Assembly (NCBI RefSeq): GCF_008704795.1
Contig: NZ_CP023690.1
Location: forward strand, 3,606,501 to 3,670,500
DNA: 64,000 nucleotides
Source of the DNA: Streptomyces spectabilis
Lineage (GTDB): Bacteria > Actinomycetota > Actinomycetes > Streptomycetales > Streptomycetaceae
Direction of reading: 5' to 3'
The translations under genes were made by a program, and so were the position numbers. The notes under the pieces were generated by a model, which worked only from the letters and a program-made list of their open reading frames with translations, was not told the DNA's origin and did no database searches. Shown here piece after piece: positions 46,048-55,661 of this stretch (position 1 is its first letter; every line of letters begins with the position of its first letter).

Positions 46048-47334
46048 CTAGGCCGACTTCTGCTCTCCGGCGCCCGGGCCGCGGACCTCGCGGGGCACGA
46101 GGGTCGGGTTCACGTTCGAGTGGACGACGTCCGCCGTGATGACGACGCGGGCGACGTCCTTGCGGGACGGCACCTCGTACATCACCGACTGGAGGACCTC
46201 CTCCATGATGGCGCGCAGGCCGCGCGCGCCGGTCTGGCGCAGGATCGCCTGGTCCGCGATGGCCTCCAGGGCCTCGCGCTCGAAGTCCAGCTCCACACCG
46301 TCGAGTTCGAAGAGTCGCTGGTACTGCTTCACCAGCGCGTTGCGCGGCTCGACGAGGATCTGGAGCAGGGCCTCGCGGTCGAGGTTGTGGACCGAGGTGA
46401 TGACGGGCAGACGGCCGATGAACTCGGGGATCATCCCGAACTTCACCAGGTCCTCCGGCATGATGTCCTCGAACTGGTCCTTCTCCTCCAGCTCCCGCTT
46501 GGAGCGGATGGTGGCGCCGAAGCCGATGCCCTTCGCGCCGGCCCGCGCCTCGATGATCTTCTCCAGGCCCGCGAAGGCACCGCCCACGATGAACAGCACG
46601 TTCGTCGTGTCGATCTGGATGAACTCCTGGTGCGGGTGCTTGCGGCCGCCCTGCGGCGGGACCGAGGCCGTCGTGCCCTCCAGGATCTTCAGCAGGGCCT
46701 GCTGGACGCCTTCACCCGAGACGTCACGCGTGATCGACGGGTTCTCGCTCTTCCGGGCGACCTTGTCGATCTCGTCGATGTAGATGATGCCCGTCTCGGC
46801 CTTCTTGACGTCGTAGTCGGCGGCCTGGATGAGCTTGAGGAGGATGTTCTCCACGTCCTCGCCCACGTATCCCGCCTCGGTGAGCGCGGTGGCGTCCGCG
46901 ATGGCGAAGGGGACGTTCAGCATGCGGGCCAGGGTCTGGGCGAGCAGGGTCTTGCCGGAGCCGGTGGGGCCGAGCAGCAGGATGTTGGACTTCGCCAGCT
47001 CGATGGCGTCCTCGCGGCCCTGCGCGCCGCCGTTCTCCCCGGCCTGGACGCGCTTGTAGTGGTTGTAGACGGCTACGGAGAGGGCCTTCTTGGCGGGCTC
47101 CTGGCCGACTACGTACCCCTCGAGGAACTCGTAGATCTCGCGGGGCTTGGGCAGCTCTTCCCAGCGGACCTCGCTCGTCTCGGCGAGTTCTTCCTCGATG
47201 ATCTCGTTGCAGAGGTCGATGCACTCATCGCAGATGTACACGCCCGGGCCTGCGATGAGCTTCTTGACCTGCTTCTGACTCTTTCCGCAGAACGAGCACT
47301 TGAGCAGATCGCCGCCGTCACCGATGCGTGCCAC
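46048..47334 (-). CDS. clpX: ClpX ATPase subunit of the Clp protease
   Basis: 428 residues. The N-terminal zinc-binding domain has CSFCGKS and ICDECIDLC. The AAA+ core has Walker A 'GPTGSGKT', Walker B 'IIYIDEIDK', and pore/sensor motifs including '[15 protein letters not shown]'. It unfolds tagged substrates and feeds them to ClpP1P2. It is the last gene of the tig-clpP1-clpP2-clpX group, with a 218-base gap before it that holds a palindromic operator-like site. Confidence 0.97.
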   Translation of the reverse strand: MARIGDGGDLLKCSFCGKSQKQVKKLIAGPGVYICDECIDLCNEIIEEELAETSEVRWEELPKPREIYEFLEGYVVGQEPAKKALSVAVYNHYKRVQAGENGGAQGREDAIELAKSNILLLGPTGSGKTLLAQTLARMLNVPFAIADATALTEAGYVGEDVENILLKLIQAADYDVKKAETGIIYIDEIDKVARKSENPSITRDVSGEGVQQALLKILEGTTASVPPQGGRKHPHQEFIQIDTTNVLFIVGGAFAGLEKIIEARAGAKGIGFGATIRSKRELEEKDQFEDIMPEDLVKFGMIPEFIGRLPVITSVHNLDREALLQILVEPRNALVKQYQRLFELDGVELDFEREALEAIADQAILRQTGARGLRAIMEEVLQSVMYEVPSRKDVARVVITADVVHSNVNPTLVPREVRGPGAGEQKSA

Positions 47335-47440
47335 GGTGTGCTTCCCCTTCGCCTGGGAGACGCCGTTGGTCCAGCGGCTCCTGGTGCCTTGTATCCGACG
47401 GTACCTTGCCTGGCCCCCCGTTCGGGCCCCCCTTGGCGCG

Positions 47441-47459
47441 GTTCGCTGTGACGCGGAAC
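47441..47459. promoter_or_regulatory. Palindromic ClgR-like site upstream of clpX
   Basis: GTTCGCTGTGACGCGGAAC, an imperfect palindrome about 110 bases before clpX. Its first 11 bases are identical to those of the candidate operator upstream of clpP1 (49077-49090). The spacing differs by one base from the GTTCGC-N5-GCG pattern, so binding is uncertain. Confidence 0.45.
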
Positions 47460-47552
47460 CGCGAAGAACTACGAAATGTCGCAGATCGACACGGACCGAC
47501 GCGACCGCGCCAAGGAGCGGGCAGTTGGTGCTGCGGTTTCCCCGTACGAGTA

Positions 47553-48224
47553 TCAGGCGACCGCGGCGTTGTTCATCTTGCGTGTGGAGATGATCTGGTC
47601 GATCAGGCCGTAGGCCAGCGCGTCATCGGCGGTGAGGATCTTGTCGCGCTCGATGTCGTCGCGGATCTTCTCGATCGGCGTGGTGGAGTGCTTGGCCAGC
47701 ATCTCCTCCAGCTGCGTGCGCATGCGCAGGATTTCGTTGGCCGCGATCTCCAGGTCGGAGAGCTGCTCGCGGCCGGTGCCGCCGGACGGCTGGTGGATCA
47801 GCACGCGCGCGTTCGGCAGGGCCATCCGCTTGCCGGGGGTGCCGGCGGCGAGGAGCACGGCCGCGGCGGAGGACGCCTGGCCCATGCAGACCGTCTGGAT
47901 GTCCGGCTTCACGAACTGCATCGTGTCGTAGATCGCCGTCAGGGCGGTGAAGGAGCCGCCCGGGCTGTTGATGTAGACCGAGATGTCCCGGTCGGGGTCC
48001 ATCGACTCCAGGCACAGGAGCTGCGCCATGACGTCGTTGGCCGAGGCGTCGTCGATCTGGACGCCGAGGAAGATCACGCGCTCCTCGAAGAGCTTCGCGT
48101 ACGGGTCGTACTCACGCACGCCCTGCGAGGTGCGCTCGACGAAGCGCGGGATCACGTAACGGTTGTCCACCTGGGGGCCGGTGTGCAGGCCCGTGGGCTG
48201 GCCGCTGACGGGGAAGCTGTTCAT
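47553..48224 (-). CDS. clpP2: ClpP2 protease subunit
   Basis: 223 residues. The catalytic triad is Ser in '[12 protein letters not shown]', His in 'LIHQPSGG' and an Asp further on ('IERDKI'). The N-terminal 25 residues are longer than in ClpP1. In actinobacteria ClpP1 and ClpP2 form a mixed double ring. It is 104 bases after clpP1 on the same strand. Confidence 0.95.
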   Translation of the reverse strand: MNSFPVSGQPTGLHTGPQVDNRYVIPRFVERTSQGVREYDPYAKLFEERVIFLGVQIDDASANDVMAQLLCLESMDPDRDISVYINSPGGSFTALTAIYDTMQFVKPDIQTVCMGQASSAAAVLLAAGTPGKRMALPNARVLIHQPSGGTGREQLSDLEIAANEILRMRTQLEEMLAKHSTTPIEKIRDDIERDKILTADDALAYGLIDQIISTRKMNNAAVA

Positions 48225-48328
48225 CTGAGGTGTTCCGTCCTGGTGATGAGCGTGGGCTTGGTCGGCTGGGGCGGGCCGTGGGGCGGGCCGCCCGGTCGGA
48301 GGCCTTCCCGGGCCTCCTGGGTGCCTTC

Positions 48329-48946
48329 TCAGGCCCCCGTGCCGCCGCCGCCCGGAACACCGGAAGCGGCGCTGATGATCTCGTCGATGAGGCCGTACTC
48401 CTTGGCCTCCTCGGTGGTGAACCAGCGGTCGCGGTCACCGTCGCGGATGATCGCCTCGACCGTCTGGCCCGAGTGGCGGGCGGTGATCTCGGCCATCCGC
48501 TGCTTGGTGCGCAACAGGTACTCCGCCTGGATCTTGACGTCCGAGGCCGTACCGCCGATGCCCGCGGAACCCTGGTGCATCAGGATGTCCGTGTGCGGCA
48601 GGGCGAAGCGCTTGCCCGCGGTGCCGCCGGTCAGCAGGAACTGGCCCATGGAGGCGGCCATGCCCATGCCGATCGTGACCACGTCGTTCGGGATGTACTG
48701 CATGGTGTCGTAGATCGCCATGCCGGCCGTCACCGAGCCGCCGGGGCTGTTGATGTAGAGGTAGATGTCCTTCGACGGGTCGGCCGCGAGGAGGAGCATC
48801 TGCGCCGTGATCTTGTTCGCGATGTCGTCGTCGACCTGCTGGCCGAGGAAGACGATGCGCTCGCCGAGGAGCCGGTTGTAGACATGGTCGCCGAGGCCAC
48901 CACCGATGGACGGCTCACCGGCTGCGTAAGGCATCAGATTCGTCAC
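48329..48946 (-). CDS. clpP1: ClpP1 protease subunit
   Basis: 205 residues (start GTG 48946, or the ATG four codons later). The triad is Ser in '[14 protein letters not shown]', His in 'ILMHQGSAG' and Asp in 'DRDRWFT'. The C-terminus is Gly-rich. It pairs with ClpP2, and a candidate ClgR operator lies about 130 bases upstream. Confidence 0.95.
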   Translation of the reverse strand: MTNLMPYAAGEPSIGGGLGDHVYNRLLGERIVFLGQQVDDDIANKITAQMLLLAADPSKDIYLYINSPGGSVTAGMAIYDTMQYIPNDVVTIGMGMAASMGQFLLTGGTAGKRFALPHTDILMHQGSAGIGGTASDVKIQAEYLLRTKQRMAEITARHSGQTVEAIIRDGDRDRWFTTEEAKEYGLIDEIISAASGVPGGGGTGA

Positions 48947-49076
48947 GTATCCACCTGCTCGTCTCTGACGGCACCGGCCGTCTCAGCATCTTCGTTCTGA
49001 GGGCAACGACTCCACTGCCCCCGTATCCATGGACCCTAACGCGCGGCTCCCTTCGGGGAATCCCGCAAGGGCAACT

Positions 49077-49090
49077 GTTCGCTGTGAGCG
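49077..49090. promoter_or_regulatory. Candidate ClgR operator upstream of clpP1
   Basis: GTTCGCTGTGAGCG fits GTTCGC-N5-GCG, the consensus described for ClgR, the Streptomyces activator of clp genes. It is 131-144 bases from the clpP1 start and after the tig gene, so it would control clpP1P2. Confidence 0.6.
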
Positions 49091-49111
49091 CAGGTAGGGC
49101 GGGCCCCGCAA

Positions 49112-49250
49112 GGGGCGCGGGGAACTGCGCGACCAGCCACAGCGGCCCCGCGGCGGCCGACGAAGCGAGGTCGGCAGCCGCGTCCGCCCGATCCCGCGCG
49201 GAGGGCCTCCGCGGGCCGTCGTAGGTTGCTCGCGCAGTTCCCCGCGCCCC
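49112..49250. repeat. Long inverted repeat of the GGGGCGCGGGGAACTGCGCGA type
   Basis: GGGGCGCGGGGAACTGCGCGA has 21 bases; only the first 20 (GGGGCGCGGGGAACTGCGCG, 49112-49131) and their exact complement at 49231-49250 are quoted here. They flank about 100 bases, forming a long stem-loop seen between many Streptomyces genes. Here it lies between tig and the clpP1 promoter. Confidence 0.8.
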
Positions 49251-49256
49251 TAAACA

Positions 49257-49290
49257 CCGGGCCCCAGGGACTGACGTCCCTGGGGCCCGG
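49257..49290. terminator. Hairpin terminator after tig
   Basis: CCGGGCCCCAGGGA and TCCCTGGGGCCCGG, a perfect 14-bp stem with a 6-base loop, 26 bases past the tig stop. Confidence 0.85.
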
Positions 49291-49315
49291 TATGCGTTCA
49301 GCGAAGCGAGGCGGC

Positions 49316-50707
49316 TCAGGCCTCGGTCTTCTCCTCGGCGGAGTCGGAGGCGGCGGCCTCGGACTGCTCGCCCTCGGCGGCAGCCGTCTCGTCCTCGTCG
49401 TCGTCGAGGTCCACGACCTCGCCGTTCGTGTCCTTGACCGTGGCGGCCTCGACGACCACCGCGAGCGCCTTGCCGCGGGCGACCTCGCCGACCAGCATCG
49501 GGACCTGGCCGCCCTCGACGACGGCCTGGGCGAACTGGTCGGGGCTCATGCCGGAGGACTGGGCGCGACGCATGAGGTGCTCGGTGAGCTCCTCCTGGTT
49601 CACGTTCAGCTTCTCCTTGTTGACCAGCTCGTCGAGGATGAACTGGGTCTTGATGCCCTTGACCGCCTGCTCGCTGGTCTCGGCGTCGAACTCTTCCTCG
49701 GTCTTGCCCTGGATCTCCAGGTACTTCGCGAGGTCGAGGCCCATCTGGCCGAGCTGGTGGTGCTCCAGGTTGTGCTTGCGGGTGCGGACCTCGTCCTCGA
49801 GCAGCTTCTCGGGGACCGGCACCTCGACGAGCTCCAGGAGCTTGTCCAGGACGCGCTCCTGGGCCTGGGTGGCCTGGTCGAACTGGCGGGCCGTCTCCAG
49901 GCGCTTGCGGCTGTCGGCCTTCAGCTCGTCCAGGGTGTCGAACTCCGACGCCAGCTGCGCGAAGTCGTCGTCGAGCTCCGGCAGTTCGCGCTTGGCGACC
50001 TGGGTGACCTTGACGGTGACCTCGGCCTCCTTGCCCGCCGCGGAGCCGCCCTTGAGCTCGGAGGTGAAGGTGGCCTCGCCGTCGGCCTCCAGGCCCTTCA
50101 CGGCGTCGTCGATGCCCTCGAGGAGCTCGCCGGAGCCGATGGTGTACGAGACGCCCTTGGCGATGCCGTCCTCCAGGACCTCGCCGTCGACCTTGGCCTC
50201 CAGGTCGACCGTCACGACGTCGCCGTCCTCGGCGGCACGCTCGACCGGGGAGGTGGACGCGAAGCGCTCGCGCAGCTCCTCGACGGCCTTGTCGATGTCC
50301 TCGTCGGAGATCTCGACGGCGTCGACCTCGACCTCGATGCCGGAGTAGTCCGGGATCTCGATGGTCGGGCGGACGTCGACCTCAGCGGTGAAGCTGAGGG
50401 TCTCGTTGTCCTTCAGCTCGGTGATGTCGACCTCGGGCTGGCCGAGGACGTTGAGCTCCGCCTCGTTGACCGCCTCGGTGTAGAACTTCGGGAGGGCGTC
50501 GTTGACGGCCTCCTCCAGCACCGCACCGCGGCCGAACCGCTGGTCGATGACGCGGGCCGGGATCTTGCCCTTGCGGAAGCCCTTCACCGTGACCTGCTGG
50601 TTGATCTTCTTGTACGCCGCGTCGAGGCTGTCCTTGAGCTCCTCGAAGGGCACCTCGACAGTGAGCCGAACCCGGGTCGGGTTCAGGGTCTCCACGGCGC
50701 TCTTCAC
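49316..50707 (-). CDS. tig: Trigger factor chaperone
   Basis: 463 residues from GTG 50707 (AAGGAG upstream). The ribosome-binding domain has '[18 protein letters not shown]' and the signature '[17 protein letters not shown]'. The FKBP-like PPIase domain is about 150-235 ('[17 protein letters not shown]'), followed by the helical C-terminal arms and an acidic tail ('[16 protein letters not shown]'). It binds nascent chains at the ribosome. It precedes clpP1, as in other Streptomyces. Confidence 0.96.
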   Translation of the reverse strand: MKSAVETLNPTRVRLTVEVPFEELKDSLDAAYKKINQQVTVKGFRKGKIPARVIDQRFGRGAVLEEAVNDALPKFYTEAVNEAELNVLGQPEVDITELKDNETLSFTAEVDVRPTIEIPDYSGIEVEVDAVEISDEDIDKAVEELRERFASTSPVERAAEDGDVVTVDLEAKVDGEVLEDGIAKGVSYTIGSGELLEGIDDAVKGLEADGEATFTSELKGGSAAGKEAEVTVKVTQVAKRELPELDDDFAQLASEFDTLDELKADSRKRLETARQFDQATQAQERVLDKLLELVEVPVPEKLLEDEVRTRKHNLEHHQLGQMGLDLAKYLEIQGKTEEEFDAETSEQAVKGIKTQFILDELVNKEKLNVNQEELTEHLMRRAQSSGMSPDQFAQAVVEGGQVPMLVGEVARGKALAVVVEAATVKDTNGEVVDLDDDEDETAAAEGEQSEAAASDSAEEKTEA

Positions 50708-50903
50708 GGTTCGGTCTCCTTGTGGGCTGACTGCTTGGGTTTCTGCCCGGTCGAGAGACACACGGGCACACAGCTTGCATAGTAACGGCACGCGGGAGCC
50801 GACCCACAATGCGATCTTGAAAGACGGGCCGAAGACAGCCCGCGGAGCGTGCGCATCCGGATCTTCGGCCCGGGAACCGGCCACTGAGCTGGAGAGATCC
50901 TGC

Positions 50904-50980
50904 TGGTCGGGGTGGCGGGATTTGAACCCACGGCCTTCCGCTCCCAAAGCGGACGCGCTACCAAGCTGCGCCACACCCCG
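50904..50980 (-). tRNA. tRNA-Pro (anticodon TGG)
   Basis: On the minus strand the cloverleaf reads from CGGGGTG (acceptor) through TTTGGGA (anticodon loop, TGG) to GGTTCAAATCC (T arm) and CACCCCG. The 3' discriminator A and CCA are encoded (50904-50907). Confidence 0.95.
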
Positions 50981-51128
50981 TCGGTGCGACACGTAGGGTA
51001 CATGCCCGCAGGCAGTGCGGCGCCCGCTTATCGGGGGCGCGCGAGGGGGGTGTGCGGCGAGGCGCCGCGACCCGCTACGATGCATGCCGTGCCGCGCTCG
51101 CTGACCTGCGAGTCGCTGTGCGATCCGT

Positions 51129-51202
51129 GCGGGCGTAGCTCAATGGTAGAGCCCTAGTCTTCCAAACTAGCTACGCGGGTTCGATTCCCGTCGCCCGCTC
51201 CA
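51129..51202 (+). tRNA. tRNA-Gly (anticodon TCC)
   Basis: GCGGGCG acceptor, CTTCCAA anticodon loop (TCC), GGTTCGATTCC T arm and CGCCCGC, with T discriminator and encoded CCA. It is followed by a strong terminator. Confidence 0.96.
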
Positions 51203-51204
51203 TG

Positions 51205-51259
51205 GCCTCCGGCCCGGCGCCCAGATTCGCTTCTGGGCGCCGGGCCGGAGGCTTTTTTT
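51205..51259 (+). terminator. Rho-independent terminator after tRNA-Gly
   Basis: A 20-bp GC-rich stem (GCCTCCGGCCCGGCGCCCAG and its complement) with an 8-base loop is followed by seven T. It is one of few classic terminators in this window. Confidence 0.95.
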
Positions 51260-51287
51260 CATGCCCTCGTCCGCGCCCGCGCGGGGC

Positions 51288-53420
51288 TCAGGGGTCGCGT
51301 ACGTCGACGCTGTAGACGGAGCGGATGCCGTAGGGGACGTAGAGGGCGTCGCCGACGAGGGTCGGCGGGACGCCGGAGACCACGCCCAGGACGCCACCGG
51401 CGATCTCGGAGCCGGGGCGGGTCCACCGCACGTCCCCCGTCCTGGGGTCGAGGGCCGCGAGACGGCCTCCGGGAGAGGCGACGAAGACGTACTCCTCCGA
51501 GACGAGCGGCGGGCCGGGGAACTCCACTCCGGAGTCGCTCTCCCACTTCAGGCGACTCCTCAGCGGGTCGACGGCGCGCACGCCGCCGCCTTGGCGCGTG
51601 AAGTAGAGGGTGCCCCGGCTGAGGGTCACCTCGCTCGCGGGCGGCTCCAGGGGCAGCGGCAGAGGGTCCGGAGAACGGGTGTCCACGTCGACGGTCAGGA
51701 TCCCGGTGCCCTTCTCCTCCAGGTCGGAGCTGACGAAGACAAGGCGGTCAGCACTGCGGCCGACGAGCTCCTGCTGTCCGTCGAGCGTGACGGTCCAGCT
51801 CAGCCCGCCGTCGGACGGGGCGACGCGGTGGACACGGGTGACGTCCCCGCGCTTGCTGTCGGCGTAGCAGAGCAGATAACCATCACCGGCGGCCATGGCC
51901 ACCTGACAGGTCGCGTCCTCGTCCGGGCGCTCCGGCAGGGGGCGCTTCCAGCGCGGCTCGCCGTCGGACTCCCTCAGCAGGGCGTACGAGGTTCCCGCGG
52001 CGCCGTCCACGGTGAGGATGCCGTCGTCCGTGTACGCCGCGTGCCCGCTGACGTCCGGATCGGGGTCCGGCGGCTGCGCGTTGGGGCCGCGCTCGGTGGG
52101 GTGGGTCCACAGGACCTTGCCGATCCGGGCGTCGACGGCCTGGATGGCGTAGTTGTTGTCAGGGTCGCTGTCGTCCTTGCCACTGGTGATCTGGTTATTC
52201 GCGTAGACGAAGACACGACGGCCCGAGGCGCCGATGACCGCGCCTTCGGCATTCGAGACCTGGCTCACGCTGGTGTTGACGGGCAGGCTCCACTCCTTCT
52301 TGCCGGTGGCGAGGGAGAGCCGTACGGCCTTGACGTCGTCGCCCGCACAGATGAGCCCGCCAGCCACCGCGGCGCAGCCGCTGAAGGAGCCGCCCGGGGT
52401 GTCGTCCTCGCTGACGACCTGGTGCTGCCAGGCCCGCCAGCCGTCGGGCAGATCGCTGGGCGGGCTGCCGCCCGTCAGCCACAGGACGAGCCCGGTGGTG
52501 AGGCCGGCGAGCAGGGCGCCCACCGCCGACGCGGCGATCACGAGCCGGCGTCTTCGCCGCGGAGCGGCGGCGGGCGGGTCCTGCGCCTCCGCGAACAGCC
52601 GCGGCGGCACGGGGTCGCCCCGCAGTACGGCGAGGAGTTCGTCGGGGGTGGGGCGTTCCTTGGGGTGTTTGGCCAGGCAGAGGGTGACCAGGGCGCGCAG
52701 GTCGTCCGGTACGTCGTCGAGTCTGGCGTCGCCCTCGACCACGCGGGTCGCGGTCTCGTAGGGGGAGACGTCGTCGAAGGGGCCGCGCCCCGTGGCCGCG
52801 TGGACCAGGACCGAGCCGAGGGAGAAGACGTCGGACGCGGGGCCCACGTCGCGGGGCGAGGTGAGCTGCTCGGGGGACATGTACGGCGGGGTGCCCATGA
52901 CGCGGCCGGTCTGGGTGAGGGGGTCGCCCGCGAGGGCCTCGGCGGCGCGGGAGACGCCGAAGTCGATGACGCGGGGGCCGTCTTCGGCCAGCATCACGTT
53001 GGCCGGTTTCAGATCACGGTGGACGACACCCACGCGGTGGATGTCACGCAGGGCCTCGGCGAGGCCCGCCGCGAGTTCCAGGAGGCGCTCCGCGGGCAGC
53101 GGGCCGTGGCGGCGCACGTGCTCGCCCAGGTTCTCGCCGGGGATGTAGAGGGTGGCCATCCACGGGCTCGGCGCGTCCGCGTCGGCGTCCACGACGGGAG
53201 CCGTGAAGGCGCCGCTGACCTGCCGCGCGGCCTCGACCTCGCGGCGGAACCGGGTGCGGAATTCCGGATCGTCGGCGTACTGCGCGTGCACGACCTTGAC
53301 CGCGAGGCGGCGCCCGGACGCGGAGCGCGCGAGATAGACGACACCCATCCCGCCCGAACCGAGGCGGTCCACGACCGGATAGCCGCCGACCTCCTCGGGA
53401 TCCGTTTCCCGCAGCGCCAC
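51288..53420 (-). CDS. Ser/Thr protein kinase with beta-propeller ectodomain
   Basis: 710 residues. The PknB-type kinase domain (about 12-270) has the Gly loop 'RLGSGGMGVVYLA', ATP Lys in 'LAVKVV', catalytic 'VHRDLKPANVML' and 'IDFGVSR', and activation-loop 'GTPPYMSPEQ'. A transmembrane helix (about 293-315) leads to an extracellular PQQ-like beta-propeller with repeats such as 'TGKKEWSLPVNTS', 'IGKVLWTHPTE', 'DGEPRWKRPLPE' and 'TGDVRWTRPGSE'. The ectodomain probably senses a ligand or the cell wall. Start at a codon of 'MALRETD' at 53420. Confidence 0.95.
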   Translation of the reverse strand: MALRETDPEEVGGYPVVDRLGSGGMGVVYLARSASGRRLAVKVVHAQYADDPEFRTRFRREVEAARQVSGAFTAPVVDADADAPSPWMATLYIPGENLGEHVRRHGPLPAERLLELAAGLAEALRDIHRVGVVHRDLKPANVMLAEDGPRVIDFGVSRAAEALAGDPLTQTGRVMGTPPYMSPEQLTSPRDVGPASDVFSLGSVLVHAATGRGPFDDVSPYETATRVVEGDARLDDVPDDLRALVTLCLAKHPKERPTPDELLAVLRGDPVPPRLFAEAQDPPAAAPRRRRRLVIAASAVGALLAGLTTGLVLWLTGGSPPSDLPDGWRAWQHQVVSEDDTPGGSFSGCAAVAGGLICAGDDVKAVRLSLATGKKEWSLPVNTSVSQVSNAEGAVIGASGRRVFVYANNQITSGKDDSDPDNNYAIQAVDARIGKVLWTHPTERGPNAQPPDPDPDVSGHAAYTDDGILTVDGAAGTSYALLRESDGEPRWKRPLPERPDEDATCQVAMAAGDGYLLCYADSKRGDVTRVHRVAPSDGGLSWTVTLDGQQELVGRSADRLVFVSSDLEEKGTGILTVDVDTRSPDPLPLPLEPPASEVTLSRGTLYFTRQGGGVRAVDPLRSRLKWESDSGVEFPGPPLVSEEYVFVASPGGRLAALDPRTGDVRWTRPGSEIAGGVLGVVSGVPPTLVGDALYVPYGIRSVYSVDVRDP

Positions 53421-53463
53421 CGCTCCCAGACCCCCCAGCGTCGCCGTGGCCGGCCGTCAGCCG

Positions 53464-53664
53464 TCAGAACTGTATGTCTCCGATGGTCTCCGCCAAGGAG
53501 TTGAGTAGCTCCTGGATGTCGTCTGCCATTCCCGTCGAGGCGAGGGTGAAGCCGAAAGTCGCCGCGACGATGGCGGGCCATACCTTGATGTTCCCCTGAC
53601 GAATCATCAAGACGAGGACGATCGCCAACAGCAGTACCACTGACAGCGAAATGGCCACACTCAT
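53464..53664 (-). CDS. Small two-helix membrane protein
   Basis: 66 residues from ATG 53664 (a GTG three bases earlier is also possible; AGGGTG upstream). Two hydrophobic segments ('VAISLSVVLLLAIVLVLMI' and 'VWPAIVAATFGFTLASTG') are followed by an acidic helix 'DDIQELLNSLAETIGD'. It lies upstream of the kinase gene with a 43-base gap and may be in its operon. No function is known. Confidence 0.65.
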   Translation of the reverse strand: MSVAISLSVVLLLAIVLVLMIRQGNIKVWPAIVAATFGFTLASTGMADDIQELLNSLAETIGDIQF

Positions 53665-53667
53665 CAC

Positions 53668-54371
53668 ACCCTAGGTCGGTCGCTCTCCCGCCCGGGGGGT
53701 ACGGCCCCGCACACCCCCGCCAGGAACCATCGTGCCACCAACAGGACCGCCCTATGCGGCCGGTGACACATCGTCGGCCACGCGTTGACCAGTGACGCAC
53801 CCGTCCCGCGCGTGCCGCGGAGGGCCGCGGGGCACGTGCCGCACGGGCGCCACCCGCATCCGTACGGCAATTCGACGGCTCCACCGGAGGGCGAATTCGA
53901 CGTGATCGTTTCCATGGCCAGCCATCGCCCGGCGGCCGTGCGCGGCGGTGCCCGCACCAGTAGTTCACCAGGAATTCGAATGGTGGCCGAAAGCACATCC
54001 GGCGGGTTCCCATAACCCATCACGGGCCGATCAACCGGACATTTCACCAGAGTCACCCGCAGGCGTTATGCACGATTTAAGCGGTACGAGTGGTGACGTA
54101 TCGGACAGCGATCAGTGAGTTTTCGGTCTTTCGCGCCGGGTACCCGAAGCCTAATTGCGGGAACCCGGCCGAGCGGTGGTCAGCCGTACCGGCCGGTGTT
54201 GTCCGCATCGCGGCGAGCGTATTGGCGGGGCATTGCACGGATGAATGAACCGAGAGTTTTACGGGAAGAGCGGCGCGGCGCTAAGGTGCGCCAGATGTTC
54301 CACGCTGCCATGACCCCCGTAAGCGCAGTGCGGTCCCGGATCGTCCCCCCGAGCTCTGGGTGGGAGGGCCT
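53668..54371. other. Long gene-free stretch between divergent genes
   Basis: About 700 bases, poorer in GC in the second half. Open frames on both strands lack proper starts and codon pattern. It should carry the promoters of the small membrane gene/kinase (leftward) and the acyltransferase (rightward). I see no clear RNA gene. Confidence 0.4.
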
Positions 54372-55598
54372 GTGACGAACTCCGTGCAGCCGCACGGCCG
54401 GCACCGGGCACCGCTGCCCCCCGTACAGGAGACGGCCGCCACGGCTCCCGGCCGCACCGCCCCGCACTCCCCCGGACACGCTTCTCCCCACGCTCTCCAC
54501 TCCCTCCGCTCTTCCCGTCCCGCCGCTCCCGCCCAGCGCTCCGGCACCGGCCCCGCCAAGCAGCGCGACGCGTTCTTCGACAACGCCAAGTACCTGGCGA
54601 TCGTGCTCGTCGCGATGGCCCACGCGTGGGAGCCGCTGACGGACCACAGCCGTACCGCCGAGGCGCTGTACATGACCGTGTACACGTTTCACATGCCGGC
54701 CTTCATCCTGATCTCCGGCTATTTCTCCCGCAGTTTCGACATGCGGGCCGACCGGCTCACACGCCTGGTGACCGGCGTCGCCGTGCCGTACGTCGTCTTC
54801 GAGATCGCCTACACCTTCTTCAAGCGGTGGGCGGACGACGACCCGACGCAGCCGATCAGCCTGCTGGACCCCTGGTATCTGACCTGGTTCCTGATCGCCC
54901 TGTTCGTGTGGCGCCTGACGGTCCCGCTGTGGAAGGTCGTGCGCTGGCCGGTGCCGCTCGCGCTGTGCGTGGCGCTGCTCGCCGTCATCTCCCCCGACAT
55001 CGGTGACGACCTGGACCTCCAACGGGTCCTGCAGTTCATGCCGTTCTTCGTCCTCGGCCTGTTCCTGAAGCCCGAGCACTTCCAGCTGGTGCGGCGGCGC
55101 GAGGTCCGGATCCTGTCGGTGCCCGTCTTCGCCTGCGCGGTCCTGCTCGCCTACTGGGCGGCGCCGCGGATGACGTCGGTGTGGTTCTACCGGCGCGAGA
55201 GCGCCCAGGAGCTGGGCGTGCCGTGGTGGGTCGGCGTCGTCATGACGCTGGCGCTCTTCGGCTGCTCCGTGGTGCTCACCGCGTGCTTCTTCGCGTGGGT
55301 GCCGCGGCGGAAGATGTGGTTCACCGTCCTCGGCGCCGGCACCCTGTACGGGTATCTGCTGCACGGGTTCCTCGCGAAGGGCTCCCGGTTCTGGGGCTGG
55401 TTCGAGGACTACCCGTGGCTGCACCGGCCGGTGGGTGAGGTGTTCGTCTCCGTGGTGGCCGCGGCGGTGGTCACGGCGCTGTGCACGCCGGTGGTGCGGC
55501 GGGTGTTCCGCTTCGCGATGGAGCCCCGGATGGAGTGGGCGTTCCGCCGGGACGCGACCGAGGTCGCCCGCGAGCGGGCGGGGTCGTCCGCCCGCTAG
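54372..55598 (+). CDS. Acyltransferase 3-family membrane protein
   Basis: 408 residues from GTG 54372 (GGGAGGG upstream; an in-frame GTG 12 bases earlier is less well placed). A Pro/Ala/Ser-rich tail of about 65 residues precedes the membrane domain with about ten helices, beginning 'FFDNAKYLAIVLVAMAHAWE', whose His is the family's catalytic candidate. It resembles the fucose 4-O-acetylase-type subgroup (COG3594) and so may O-acetylate a sugar or polysaccharide. Confidence 0.85.
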   Translation: MTNSVQPHGRHRAPLPPVQETAATAPGRTAPHSPGHASPHALHSLRSSRPAAPAQRSGTGPAKQRDAFFDNAKYLAIVLVAMAHAWEPLTDHSRTAEALYMTVYTFHMPAFILISGYFSRSFDMRADRLTRLVTGVAVPYVVFEIAYTFFKRWADDDPTQPISLLDPWYLTWFLIALFVWRLTVPLWKVVRWPVPLALCVALLAVISPDIGDDLDLQRVLQFMPFFVLGLFLKPEHFQLVRRREVRILSVPVFACAVLLAYWAAPRMTSVWFYRRESAQELGVPWWVGVVMTLALFGCSVVLTACFFAWVPRRKMWFTVLGAGTLYGYLLHGFLAKGSRFWGWFEDYPWLHRPVGEVFVSVVAAAVVTALCTPVVRRVFRFAMEPRMEWAFRRDATEVARERAGSSAR

Positions 55599-55610
55599 GC
55601 CCCCCTGAGC

Positions 55611-55653
55611 GCACAGCCCCAGGCCACCAGTTGCTCGGAGCCTGGGGCTGTGC
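55611..55653. terminator. Hairpin between convergent genes
   Basis: GCACAGCCCCAGGC and GCCTGGGGCTGTGC, a perfect 14-bp stem with a 15-base loop, between the acyltransferase (+) and the FtsX-type gene (-). Confidence 0.85.
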
Positions 55654-55661
55654 CCCTTCCG

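Noticed and set aside
50700..51260. tRNA genes as attachment site for an element
   Set aside because: No integrase or duplicated tRNA 3' end is nearby; both tRNA genes are intact and in conserved order.
53664..54056. Minus-strand ORF of 130 codons before the small membrane gene, with TGATG overlap
   Set aside because: The overlap is tempting, but the sequence has no domain, many Cys/Trp/Pro and poor third-position GC; I take it as chance.
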